DNA from: Rhodococcoides fascians A25f
Lineage (GTDB): Bacteria > Actinomycetota > Actinomycetes > Mycobacteriales > Mycobacteriaceae
Assembly: GCF_000760935.2 (NCBI RefSeq)
Contig: NZ_CP049744.1
Coordinates: 5,239,501 to 5,303,500, forward strand
Length of the DNA stretch: 64,000 nt
Direction: 5' to 3'
The translations under genes and the position numbers were made by a program. Below, one piece after another: positions 16,715 to 24,843 of this stretch (its first letter is position 1; each line of letters starts with the position of its first letter). The notes under the pieces are model-generated. The model did no database searches. It saw only the letters and a list, made by a program, of their open reading frames with translations, and was not told where the DNA came from.

Positions 16715-17326
16715 ATGAGCACCGAAACCTATTCCGCCACTGCCGTATCCGACGACATGATCGAACGCTTCTCTCGAGTGCCCGCGGCCAACGTAGGCGA
16801 TGCCCAGGATCGTTTCGGCATCATCGCCGGCCTCCGACCCATTTGGGCCGGAGCGGCAGTCACCGGCCGGGCCTACACCGTGTGGACCCGATCAGGCGAC
16901 AACCTCTACATCCACAAGGCTCTCGACGACGCCCGCCCCGGTGACGTCATCGTCGTCAACGGCTCGGGCGACGACACCCGCGCCCTCATCGGCGATCTCA
17001 TCGGGATCCGCGCCAAATCACTGGGCATTGCGGGCTTTGTCATCGACGGTGCCGTACGCGACGCCGACGCATTGGCCGAGTTGGGCCTGCCCGTGTTCGC
17101 CCGCAGTGTCACACCGGCAGGACCGTACAAGAATGGTCCGGGACGGCTCAACGAGCCGGTGGCGCTCGGAGGCGTCGTCGTATCTCCCGGTGATGTCATC
17201 GTCGCCGACGCCGACGGCGTGGTCGTCGTGAAGAGCTCCGATGTGGAGGTCGTCATCGTCGCTGCCGAGGAAGTAGTGGCACGTGAGGCGTCGAAACGAG
17301 AGAGCTTCTCCGCCCGCAGCCACTGA
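16715..17326 (+). CDS. RraA-family aldolase/decarboxylase-like protein
   Basis: A 203-residue RraA-fold protein. Key positions of the HMG/CHA aldolase family are visible: GDLIGIRAKSLGIAGFVIDGAVRD with Arg115 and Asp116 (metal and substrate site), and the late GDVIVADADGVV motif. Family members cleave 4-hydroxy-4-methyl- or 4-carboxy-4-hydroxy-2-oxo acids, or decarboxylate oxaloacetate; others bind RNase E. Actinobacterial members beside transporters are more likely enzymes. It lies 23 bp after tctC and ends the operon. A second, longer member lies at 41156. Confidence 0.85.
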   Translation: MSTETYSATAVSDDMIERFSRVPAANVGDAQDRFGIIAGLRPIWAGAAVTGRAYTVWTRSGDNLYIHKALDDARPGDVIVVNGSGDDTRALIGDLIGIRAKSLGIAGFVIDGAVRDADALAELGLPVFARSVTPAGPYKNGPGRLNEPVALGGVVVSPGDVIVADADGVVVVKSSDVEVVIVAAEEVVAREASKRESFSARSH

Positions 17327-17334
17327 ACACCGCC

Positions 17335-18090
17335 TCAGACGAGCAGATCCACCGCTGCAGGGCGACCGATTCGGTAGCCCTGCAGCAGATCGGCCCCGAC
17401 CGAAATCGCGGTCTCGAGATCGTCGTCGGTCTCGACACCCTCGAACACGCATCGCGCGTCGGTCTTGCGCGCGAACTCGAGCACGAGTTCGGCCAATGCC
17501 AGCTTCGCCCGGTTCGCCCTCATCTCGTGGACGACGAAGGCATCGAGTTTGACGATCTCCGGTTCCAGCAGAACGAGGTGACGCATACCCGCGTACGCCG
17601 ATCCCACATCGTCGACCGCCACGGCCACCCCACCACGTCGAAGTTCGCCCAGCACAGCGACCACCGCATCCTCGTCGTCGAGCGCGGCATGCTCCGTTAT
17701 CTCGACGACCAGAGGTCGTCGCCGACCGGCGTCGAGCAGCAGTTCGATCAGCGGCGCATCGACCAGTAGCGTTGCAGCGCTGAGATTCACGGCAACGAAG
17801 GACTCGCAGGGTAGACGAGCGGACTCGTCCAAGGCCCGGACAGCCGCCGATCGGTCGAGCTCGGGTCCCAGACCGCAGTGCGCGGCATCGGTGAACCATG
17901 CTGCGGGATCACCACCGGTGGCTGGGAAGCGGGACAGGGCCTCGTATCCCTCGACGGATCCGTCACTCGCGCGGACGATCGGTTGGAACACGACGTTCGG
18001 GCCACCGCTTGCGATCACGGCTTCGACCCGCCGCCGCGCACGCAACAGCGTCGAGTGCAGCGGTGTCGAGGTGCCTCTAGTCGACGACAC
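17335..18090 (-). CDS. Stand-alone EAL-domain cyclic-di-GMP phosphodiesterase
   Basis: A 251-residue protein made only of an EAL domain. All catalytic positions I can check are present: EAL at 50-52 (GYEALSR), Asn102 (VNLSAATL), Glu130 (VVEITEH), Asp160-Asp161 (VAVDDVGSAYAG), Lys181 (VKLDAF), Glu217 (VFEGVET) and Gln237 (LLQGYRIGRP). It should therefore hydrolyse c-di-GMP to pGpG in the cytoplasm. The N-terminal 30 residues are basic and carry no sensor domain. It lies 45 bp downstream of the lipase gene on the same strand and may be read through from it. Confidence 0.9.
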   Translation of the reverse strand: MSSTRGTSTPLHSTLLRARRRVEAVIASGGPNVVFQPIVRASDGSVEGYEALSRFPATGGDPAAWFTDAAHCGLGPELDRSAAVRALDESARLPCESFVAVNLSAATLLVDAPLIELLLDAGRRRPLVVEITEHAALDDEDAVVAVLGELRRGGVAVAVDDVGSAYAGMRHLVLLEPEIVKLDAFVVHEMRANRAKLALAELVLEFARKTDARCVFEGVETDDDLETAISVGADLLQGYRIGRPAAVDLLV

Positions 18091-18135
18091 GGGTCCACAC
18101 GGGAATCACCGAACGCCGCTGAGCCACAACCGCGA

Positions 18136-19428
18136 TCAGTTCAGAGTGCATGCGGATACGGGAATGTCAGCGAACCGGTCCATCAAGAACGTGGCAGCCT
18201 CTCCGCCGTAACCGTCGATCAACTGCGGTCCGAAGTGGTTCGGCAACACAGCACCCTGCAGAATCGGCGGCAAAGTATTCGTGCGGAACTCGACCGCGGC
18301 ACCTCGCCCACACCAATCCTGGGCCAACTGTCGGGCCTGACCGTACGGAACCGTGTCGTCGTTGACTCCGCTGGTGATCATCACCGGTGCGTTCGGAGTA
18401 CTGCGGCCGATACGTTGCTCGTCCAGGATTCGACCGGCCTCAGGAATGGTGCCCAGGTTCTCTAGCATCGATCTACCGTCGACGGTCAGCGATTCTGTCT
18501 TCAGGAAAGGGTATTTCAGAATCGTGTCGCCGATGCACTGCGTGGACAGGTCGTCGAGCACCGCTTTGCCGTGATCGGTGAGTCGCTCGTCGATGAGTGG
18601 CAGCAGACTCGAATCTCGCTCGACGAAGCCGTTGAGGGCGTACCCGATCACACCACCGATCAGCGTCCCGTCGACCGTCTTCAACACCTCGAGCAGATCA
18701 GCCGTCGGAGCCCCGGCCCACGTTCCCTTCACGTTCAGCTCAGGCGCGTACTCACCGGCGAGTTCTGCAGCGGCGGCGGCAGCTCCCCCGCCCTGCGAGT
18801 AGCCCCAGATGCCGATCGGTGCATTCGCGTCGCCGGTCAATTCTGTTGCCGCGCGAGCACCGTCGAGGACTGCGTGCGCCTCCTCCGCTCTGTTCACGTA
18901 GGTGTGCAGCCCGGGCGTTCCCAGCCCGATGTAATCGGTGACGAACACGTTCGCCCCCATCGATCCCCACAGCGTCGACGACAGCAACTCCTGGTTGAAC
19001 GAGATCGACAGTGGTTGCGTCACAGCATTGATCGAGGTAGGGAACGCTCTCGACGGGGCGCACTGATCGCCCTGCCCCACGGTTCCCGGTGCGACGACGA
19101 TGGTCGGTCGTGGGCCCGCACCTCGCCACGGCACCTCGGTCTCGATGAATGTGCCCGACACCGCCACCGGCGCATCGTCCTGTGTTCGAGAGGTGTACAG
19201 CACCCGTTGCGCCTGGGCCGGATACGAGCCGTCCGTACCCGGCAGTGCAGCGAACAACGACATCGGTTGCGTCCGAACGACGGATCCGGGGCTGTCGGCG
19301 AGCTGGGCAGGGGGGACGTAGAAATCGTCGACGACATCGGCCTGCGCCGCAGAGGCCCCGAGTACGGTTACCGAGGACGCAAGCACAGCAGTTGCGACTG
19401 CGCCGATCATGTGGCGATACAGATGCAT
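18136..19428 (-). CDS. Secreted lipase (LIP/secretory lipase family)
   Basis: A 430-residue alpha/beta hydrolase with a Sec signal peptide (cleavage after ASAAQA, about residue 30). The nucleophile elbow GYSQGG has Ser211. VSGTFIETEVPWRGAGPRPTIVVAPGTVGQGDQCAPS carries the oxyanion region, and the late VMITSGVNDDTVPYGQARQLAQDWC holds the likely acidic residue, with NHFG as a candidate His. This layout matches the fungal-type secretory lipase family common in Rhodococcus and Mycobacterium. It is 21 bp downstream of the cholesterol-oxidase-like gene, so the two probably form an exported lipid or steroid-ester degrading unit. Confidence 0.9.
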   Translation of the reverse strand: MHLYRHMIGAVATAVLASSVTVLGASAAQADVVDDFYVPPAQLADSPGSVVRTQPMSLFAALPGTDGSYPAQAQRVLYTSRTQDDAPVAVSGTFIETEVPWRGAGPRPTIVVAPGTVGQGDQCAPSRAFPTSINAVTQPLSISFNQELLSSTLWGSMGANVFVTDYIGLGTPGLHTYVNRAEEAHAVLDGARAATELTGDANAPIGIWGYSQGGGAAAAAAELAGEYAPELNVKGTWAGAPTADLLEVLKTVDGTLIGGVIGYALNGFVERDSSLLPLIDERLTDHGKAVLDDLSTQCIGDTILKYPFLKTESLTVDGRSMLENLGTIPEAGRILDEQRIGRSTPNAPVMITSGVNDDTVPYGQARQLAQDWCGRGAAVEFRTNTLPPILQGAVLPNHFGPQLIDGYGGEAATFLMDRFADIPVSACTLN

Positions 19429-19449
19429 TGGATTCTTTCTACCGAGGGG

Positions 19450-21039
19450 TCAGATAATTGTGCCGAGGTCGCGGGCGACGATGTTGTCCAGCGCACGTTC
19501 GGCCAGAGCGGCGATGGTCATGGATGGATTGCACGCTGCTGTGGTGCCGGGCATGAGCGCCCCGTCGAGGACATACAGACCCCGCTGGCCGTGGACACGT
19601 CCGTCGAGATCGCACACCGGACCCATGTTCGCCCCGCCCAACGCATGCCAGGTGGACGGGAACAACGCGTTGGTATCGGTGAGGATGCTGCCCGAACCGG
19701 CGATGCGACGTACCGTCGGATCGATGGAGCCGTCCTGAATGGCGCTGTCGCCGTTGGCCGGCCAGTACAACTGAGCTCGGTCGCGTGCGGAATCGTAGGC
19801 GAAGTGTCCGCGACCGTCACTGACTCCGTAGCCGACGAGCATCGTGCTGTGGGCATCGACACCCAACGGCGGAATGGATGCCTGAATGACCGTGTGAGCG
19901 GTGCGCGGGTCGTCCCAGTTCAAGCTGCCGAACACCACCGGACCACCCTGCGGCGTACCGAACTGCTGCTCGATGCTCGACCACACGTAGATGCGATCTG
20001 CGTTGGTTCCCCAGCCCTGCCCGAGTCGGTCCGGTAGATCGGGAACGGCTCCGGTGGCCCCGGCACGGACCAGTAGCTTGGTGGTGTTCAAGCTGCCGGC
20101 GGCCATGATCAACGCGCCGGTGGTGAGGATCTTGTTCTCCAACACCGTTCCGTCGGAATCGATTCGGTCGACATGGACGGCCCAGCGACCATCGGCAGCA
20201 CGCTCGATGTGCGTGACGTTGTGTTGCGTCGCCACGGTAGCCAGACCCGTCGCCTCAGCGGCTGCGATGTAGGTGACGTCGACAGAATGTTTGCCGCCGT
20301 TGTTGACTCCGAACGCACCGGAGCCGTCGGTGTACGACGGCTTCATCACTCCGCGCGTCTCGTCGAGGGCGAAGTTCCAGTCGATCGGCATCGGGATCTT
20401 CGATACCGGCAGGCCCGCTCGCCGCGCATTGGCCGCGAACACCCGGGCTGCTTGATAATTGGGCGTGTCGATCAACTCGTCGGGAGCCTGTTCGAGCTGC
20501 AGCATCCGAGCGACGCGGGGGTAGTGGACCGTGTTCAACGTGGCCCAGTCGAGGTCGACCGGAAAGTGAGTCTCGAACACGGCCTGCGAGGGCTGCAACG
20601 TCATTCCCTGGTAGATCAGGGACCCGCCGCCCACTCCGGCAGCGCACAGCGCGGTCATGTTCTCGCCGGGGACTGCCTCGAGCAAACCGACGTACGGATC
20701 GAACGGAACCGGCCTACCGAATAGATTGGGGCTCGAGCCATACCACAGCATCCGCTTGTCCGGCGCGGTCGCGTTGGGGAAGGTATCGGCATTCGCCCCT
20801 GTGGGCCAACGCCTTCCGCGCTCGAGGACCAGAACGGGAACACCGGCCTCGGCCAGGCGCAACGCGGCGACACCGCCCCCGAACCCCGATCCGATGACGA
20901 TTACGCGATGGTCCTCGCGGGTGAGCGGAATCCGAGTCCTGGCGCGGGTGCCCGCATGGGCTACGCCGGTCCCCGCCACTACAGCCAGACCGGCTACCGC
21001 AGTAGCGCCCAGAAATGACCGACGGTTCAGATTCGACAC
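19450..21039 (-). CDS. Tat-exported GMC oxidoreductase, cholesterol-oxidase-like
   Basis: About 529 residues from a GTG at 21039, chosen because GGGGGG lies 3 nt upstream. The N-terminus is a twin-arginine signal (NRRSFLG, hydrophobic core, GVAHAG). The FAD loop VIVIGSGFGGGVAALRLAEAGVPVLVLERG is followed by GVGGGSLIYQGM, NNGGKHSVDVTYIAAA and GWGTNADRIYV, which align with class I cholesterol oxidase. The C-terminal WHALGGANMG and NPSMTIAALAER carry the expected catalytic His and Asn. Such enzymes oxidise 3-beta-hydroxysterols with O2. The substrate could be another sterol or alcohol. It heads a minus-strand run with the lipase. Confidence 0.85.
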   Translation of the reverse strand: MSNLNRRSFLGATAVAGLAVVAGTGVAHAGTRARTRIPLTREDHRVIVIGSGFGGGVAALRLAEAGVPVLVLERGRRWPTGANADTFPNATAPDKRMLWYGSSPNLFGRPVPFDPYVGLLEAVPGENMTALCAAGVGGGSLIYQGMTLQPSQAVFETHFPVDLDWATLNTVHYPRVARMLQLEQAPDELIDTPNYQAARVFAANARRAGLPVSKIPMPIDWNFALDETRGVMKPSYTDGSGAFGVNNGGKHSVDVTYIAAAEATGLATVATQHNVTHIERAADGRWAVHVDRIDSDGTVLENKILTTGALIMAAGSLNTTKLLVRAGATGAVPDLPDRLGQGWGTNADRIYVWSSIEQQFGTPQGGPVVFGSLNWDDPRTAHTVIQASIPPLGVDAHSTMLVGYGVSDGRGHFAYDSARDRAQLYWPANGDSAIQDGSIDPTVRRIAGSGSILTDTNALFPSTWHALGGANMGPVCDLDGRVHGQRGLYVLDGALMPGTTAACNPSMTIAALAERALDNIVARDLGTII

Positions 21040-21141
21040 GTTCCCCCCACGCTCGCTGACGTGCACGCATCGAGACTCGGGTCACATGTACGTGCGGTGC
21101 CAAACTAGACAGAGTGAGGCTCGGGTGTCAAGTTTTCGATG

Positions 21142-21771
21142 CTAAGCAAAGGGCAGGACGGGAATCAACCACCGTTCGAGGTAGCGCCGCAAACCGTCGT
21201 CGTCGTGAATGGACGGGTCGTCGAACAGAATTACCGACAGCCCCACCCGCACGATGACGCCGTCGATGCCGTGGAACTGCGTGGAATCGAAGCCCGGATT
21301 GCGTGCGATGTACCCGTCGAGAAACTGGCGAACCACCGGCCGCGCGCGATCCATCATGTCCGCGTCGAACAGTGGGTTCGCGTTGCCCGAGCGCAACAAC
21401 GAGTTCAGAACAGGTTCGCGCCGAATGAGATTGCGCGCAGCGACCACGGTCTCGACGATGAATTCCGTCGGAGTCTCGGCCTGATCGGCCTTGTCCCTGA
21501 TACCGCCCAGCACGTCGACGATCAGTCCCACCATCGCCTCGGAGACCATGTCCTCACGGGTGGTGAAGATCGAATACACCGTCTGCCGCGTGACACCCGC
21601 AGCACGCGCCGCAGCCGCGATCGTGACACCCTCGAAGCCGCTCTCGGCGATCAACCCGAGGGTGGCATCGAGAATCTTCTGCTTGGACCGCACGGTCCGA
21701 TTATGACGGAATTCGAGCGTTGCGGCCTCATCCGACGACGGGGTGGAGACGATAAGCTCGCACCTGTTCAT
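21142..21771 (-). CDS. TetR-family transcriptional regulator
   Basis: A 209-residue protein with a TetR HTH at about 30-75 (RSKQKILDATLGLIAESGFEGVTIAAAARAAGVTRQTVYSIFTTREDMV) and a helical ligand domain. The ATG at 21771 (MNRCEL) is preferred; an upstream start at 21807 would overlap the divergent esterase gene. Its stop lies about 100 bp beyond the cholesterol-oxidase-like gene start. It may control the divergent carboxylesterase or the GMC-lipase run. Confidence 0.85.
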   Translation of the reverse strand: MNRCELIVSTPSSDEAATLEFRHNRTVRSKQKILDATLGLIAESGFEGVTIAAAARAAGVTRQTVYSIFTTREDMVSEAMVGLIVDVLGGIRDKADQAETPTEFIVETVVAARNLIRREPVLNSLLRSGNANPLFDADMMDRARPVVRQFLDGYIARNPGFDSTQFHGIDGVIVRVGLSVILFDDPSIHDDDGLRRYLERWLIPVLPFA

Positions 21772-21788
21772 CGAATGGGGGTTCACAC

Positions 21789-23093
21789 GTGAGCGAGAAG
21801 ACGACACCCGGGGCGACGCTGCGCACCATCACCGGCACCACCAGCGGAGACCTCGAAGCAGTCGAAGCCGACGGGCTGATCCACGCACGGGGAATCCCCT
21901 ATGCCACCGCCACGCGATTTCGTAGACCCGAACCGGTCGACACCCCGGGGGCGACGCGCGACGCCACCCGACGCGGCCCGGTGTGCATCCAAATGCCCTC
22001 CCGGCTCGACAATGTCACGGGCCCGATGGTCGACGGGCTCGAACAGAGCGAGGACTGCCTCGTGTTGTCGGTGACCGCTCCCTCTGAGGCGGAGGGACTT
22101 CCGGTGATGGTGTGGCTGCACGGCGGCGGCTACGTCTCCGGCGGCGGGGAAGCCGAGAGATACGACGCCGACCACCTCGTTCGGGAGGGTGTCGTGGTGG
22201 TCAGTGTCACCTTCCGGCTCGGTGGATTCGGTTACCTGACCCCGAAAGGCTCAGGGGACAGCAACATCGGTGTGCAGGATCAGATCGCAGCACTGCGCTG
22301 GGTGTCGACCAACATCGCTCGATTCGGCGGTGACCCGCACAACGTGACGTTGTTCGGGCAGTCTGCGGGCGGCGATGCCATCCTCGCGCTGATGGCGTGC
22401 GAGTCGGCCGCAGGGTTGTTCTCGAGGGCAATCGTGCAGAGCGCGCCTCTCGGGTTGCGTTCGGGCCGTCCGGCTCTGTACGACACGGCCCGAAAGGCTT
22501 TCGCAGCACACTTTCGTACCGACCCGGCCACCGCTCCCGCGACGGATGTCCTCGATGCAGAGCGTGCCGTGACGAAGGCCGTGCGCAGGTTCGGTGCTGC
22601 AGGCGGAATGCCGTTCGGGCCGGTTGCTCACCTCGAGCCCCTGTCCGCCGACCCCGAGGCCGCCCTACGCAGAACTGCCCCTGGCGTCGAACTTCTGATC
22701 GGTCACACCAGAGACGATGCTTCACCGTTCGTGGACGTCGTATCGAACATGTTGTGGCTGAACAGGTTCGGTATCGTCAGTTCGGTACTGACCGCTCCGG
22801 TCGTCCGTCTCGTCACCAACCTCTTGTTCGGCGTCGACGGCATGGTGAAGATGTGGCACCGAGCCGGTGGTCAGGTCGCGTCGTACCGAATCGACTGGGC
22901 ACCGAAGGGCGCACCGTTGGGAGCGTGCCACAGCATCGATTTGCCGTTGCTGTTCGGTGACGCGTGGTGGGACGCGCCGATGTTGGCCGGCAATACTCCC
23001 CCGGAGGCGTTGGCCGCCAAGGTGCGGCAGACATGGGCCGCGTTCGCCAGAGAAGGAGTGACCGGACTGCCCGGGCGCTCGATGGTGTTCTGA
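21789..23093 (+). CDS. Type-B carboxylesterase
   Basis: A 434-residue cytoplasmic alpha/beta hydrolase with the carboxylesterase type-B arrangement. HGGGY at 111-115 forms the oxyanion hole, ALRWVSTNIARFGGDPHNVTLFGQSAGGDAIL carries the nucleophile Ser192, and a late ACHSIDLPLLFG provides the catalytic His (CHSIDLP). EDCLVLSV is another family marker. It is shorter than eukaryotic homologues and has no signal peptide, so it hydrolyses imported or internal esters. It is divergent from the TetR gene at 21771 and so probably under its control. Confidence 0.92.
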   Translation: MSEKTTPGATLRTITGTTSGDLEAVEADGLIHARGIPYATATRFRRPEPVDTPGATRDATRRGPVCIQMPSRLDNVTGPMVDGLEQSEDCLVLSVTAPSEAEGLPVMVWLHGGGYVSGGGEAERYDADHLVREGVVVVSVTFRLGGFGYLTPKGSGDSNIGVQDQIAALRWVSTNIARFGGDPHNVTLFGQSAGGDAILALMACESAAGLFSRAIVQSAPLGLRSGRPALYDTARKAFAAHFRTDPATAPATDVLDAERAVTKAVRRFGAAGGMPFGPVAHLEPLSADPEAALRRTAPGVELLIGHTRDDASPFVDVVSNMLWLNRFGIVSSVLTAPVVRLVTNLLFGVDGMVKMWHRAGGQVASYRIDWAPKGAPLGACHSIDLPLLFGDAWWDAPMLAGNTPPEALAAKVRQTWAAFAREGVTGLPGRSMVF

Positions 23094-23114
23094 CCGGCCC
23101 ACCCTCTCCGATCG

Positions 23115-23495
23115 TCAGAGCTGCGTGTCGGCAAGCACACCGGCAACAACGAAACCTCCGGCGATGGCGCAACCGGCCACTCGGGTGCGGCGCGGAAGGT
23201 ATGCGGTCAAGGCGAAAGCACCGGTGTCCCATACGTCGACGGCCACCCCGGCACGCAGCAGGGGGCGCACCAACTTCGGTGCGTACTTCGTGGCTGCGTA
23301 CAGCCCGCCACCGATATAGATCTCTCGAATCCCGAAGGTGCGTGCGGCAGCTCGCGTGGTCGCCACTGCGGCGTCGGGACCGGCGAGGAGTTCGTTGGCC
23401 CGCGTGGGGGCGATCATGTGAGCGACGCCGATTGCGGCGCGGCCCAACCCGACGATCTCGGGAAGGCGTCGTACGAATGCGGAGCCAGTAGCCAT
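23115..23495 (-). CDS. Hypothetical protein at the end of the P450 operon
   Basis: A 126-residue protein that I cannot assign to a named family. It is alanine- and arginine-rich with weakly hydrophobic segments (LGRAAIGVAHMIAP, VWDTGAFALTAYLP, GCAIAGGFVVAGVLA), so it may be membrane-associated. The repeated ATTRAAARTFGIREIYIGGGLY stretch resembles small DUF4267-type proteins. It starts 11 bp after the ferredoxin reductase stop on the same strand and is likely co-transcribed with it. Confidence 0.7.
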   Translation of the reverse strand: MATGSAFVRRLPEIVGLGRAAIGVAHMIAPTRANELLAGPDAAVATTRAAARTFGIREIYIGGGLYAATKYAPKLVRPLLRAGVAVDVWDTGAFALTAYLPRRTRVAGCAIAGGFVVAGVLADTQL

Positions 23496-23506
23496 GAATA
23501 CGTTCC

Positions 23507-24649
23507 TCAGGTAGTGGAGTGAGTGTTCTCGCGAGCCAGCCGCCGGAGCAGGCCGACGGGTTTCTTGATGCCGAGGGCCACGATGGTGGTACGGCCGTCG
23601 TCATGACTCCATTGCAGAAGGGCCGATCCCTCGTCCACGGACCCTTCGAGAACGGTCGGTTCTCCGTCGAGCGGAAGGGGGCCCACAACTTTGATGGACA
23701 GCCCGAGGATCTCGGTCCAGAAGTAGTCGTCGCTGGGTGCACACGTCGGGTCGAGGCCGAGCGCGGACGCTGCCGCCACTTTGCCCTGCGCGACGGCGTT
23801 GGACCAGAACGGGGACCGACCGGACCCAGTTCGGGAGTAGGCGACGTCGCCCGCCGCGAACACGTCGGGAAGTGCTGTGGCGCAGAGTCCGTCGACAGCG
23901 ACACCCCGAGCATCAGCGATACCGGCGCCAGTCAGCCAACCGGTCTCGGGCACATCGCCTGCGCAGGTGACCACCACATCCGCCTCGAGGGTGCGACCCG
24001 CGCACTCGATCCCGCGGACGGGGCTGCCCATCAACGAGACCGGGCTGTCGGCACGGACAAACCGAACCGACGCCGCCTCGGCGCGGGCAGTGATCACGTC
24101 GGACAGATAGGGCCCCAGCAGCCGATGCAACGGGGGATCGACATCGACGACGGTCACCTCGATATCGCGAGCAATGCATGCACTCGCAACTTCCAAGCCG
24201 AGGAAGCCTGCCCCGACGACGACTGCTGTTCGAGCCGTGTCCAGTTTCGTTCGCAGCGCCCGGACGTCGGCGAAGGTCCGCAACACGTTCTCGCCCGGTT
24301 GATCCGGACCGGCGATACGTCGGGCGGACGCCCCTGTCGCCACGATGAGGGCGTCATAGGGAACGTCGGTGCCAAGGGCCGTTGTCACGATGCGGCGATC
24401 GGTGTCGACCGATACAGCGCGATCGCCGATCGAGGTGATAACGAGATCGGACAGATCCCACGTCTCGGCCTCGGCCACATCACCTTTGAGGACGTGCTTC
24501 GACAACGGCGGTCTGGCGTAGTAGCCGTCGGGGTCCGCACCGATCATGGTGAGCGCGCTATCGTGACCCCGCGCGCGGAGCTCACGGGCCGCGGTGCAGC
24601 CTGCGATGGAGTCGCCGACGATGACGATCCGACGTTCAGCGGTGTTCAC
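23507..24649 (-). CDS. Ferredoxin reductase (FAD/NADH-dependent)
   Basis: A 380-residue flavoprotein of the rhodocoxin/putidaredoxin reductase group. The FAD-binding start is RRIVIVGDSIAGCTAARELR, with GDSIAG in place of the usual GxGxxG. YYARPPLSKHVLKG, YDALIVATGASAR, the NADH loop VVVGAGFLGLEVAS and the second FAD motif ALPDVFAAGDVA follow in order. It would pass electrons from NAD(P)H to the adjacent [3Fe-4S] ferredoxin and on to the P450. Its start overlaps the ferredoxin stop by four bases. Confidence 0.93.
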   Translation of the reverse strand: MNTAERRIVIVGDSIAGCTAARELRARGHDSALTMIGADPDGYYARPPLSKHVLKGDVAEAETWDLSDLVITSIGDRAVSVDTDRRIVTTALGTDVPYDALIVATGASARRIAGPDQPGENVLRTFADVRALRTKLDTARTAVVVGAGFLGLEVASACIARDIEVTVVDVDPPLHRLLGPYLSDVITARAEAASVRFVRADSPVSLMGSPVRGIECAGRTLEADVVVTCAGDVPETGWLTGAGIADARGVAVDGLCATALPDVFAAGDVAYSRTGSGRSPFWSNAVAQGKVAAASALGLDPTCAPSDDYFWTEILGLSIKVVGPLPLDGEPTVLEGSVDEGSALLQWSHDDGRTTIVALGIKKPVGLLRRLARENTHSTT

Positions 24650-24843
24650 TTGCTCTCTCGGAGGGCCGCTACCGGACAGACGCCGATCGCAGAACGTGCC
24701 CCGGAAGCAAGGTCGTCCGGAATGTCGTTGTCGTCGAAGGCATAATGAAGCTCGCCCTCGTCATCGAGGCTGAAGACCTTCGGCGCTTGATCGGCACAGA
24801 TTCCATGACCTTCACACCGATCCCAGTCGACGTCGATTCTCAT
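24646..24843 (-). CDS. [3Fe-4S] ferredoxin of the P450 system
   Basis: A 65-residue acidic protein. Its cysteines follow CX5C (Cys10 in RCEGHGIC, Cys16) and a later VCPV (Cys56), the pattern of three-iron ferredoxins dedicated to actinobacterial P450s. It is the middle gene of P450-ferredoxin-reductase; its ATG overlaps the P450 stop and its stop overlaps the reductase start. It transfers single electrons to the P450 haem. Confidence 0.93.
   Translation of the reverse strand: MRIDVDWDRCEGHGICADQAPKVFSLDDEGELHYAFDDNDIPDDLASGARSAIGVCPVAALRESK

Noticed and set aside
18571..20037. Long plus-strand frame (488 codons) opposite the lipase and GMC oxidase
   Set aside because: It spans two recognised minus-strand genes and has no domain signature; it is an antisense shadow.
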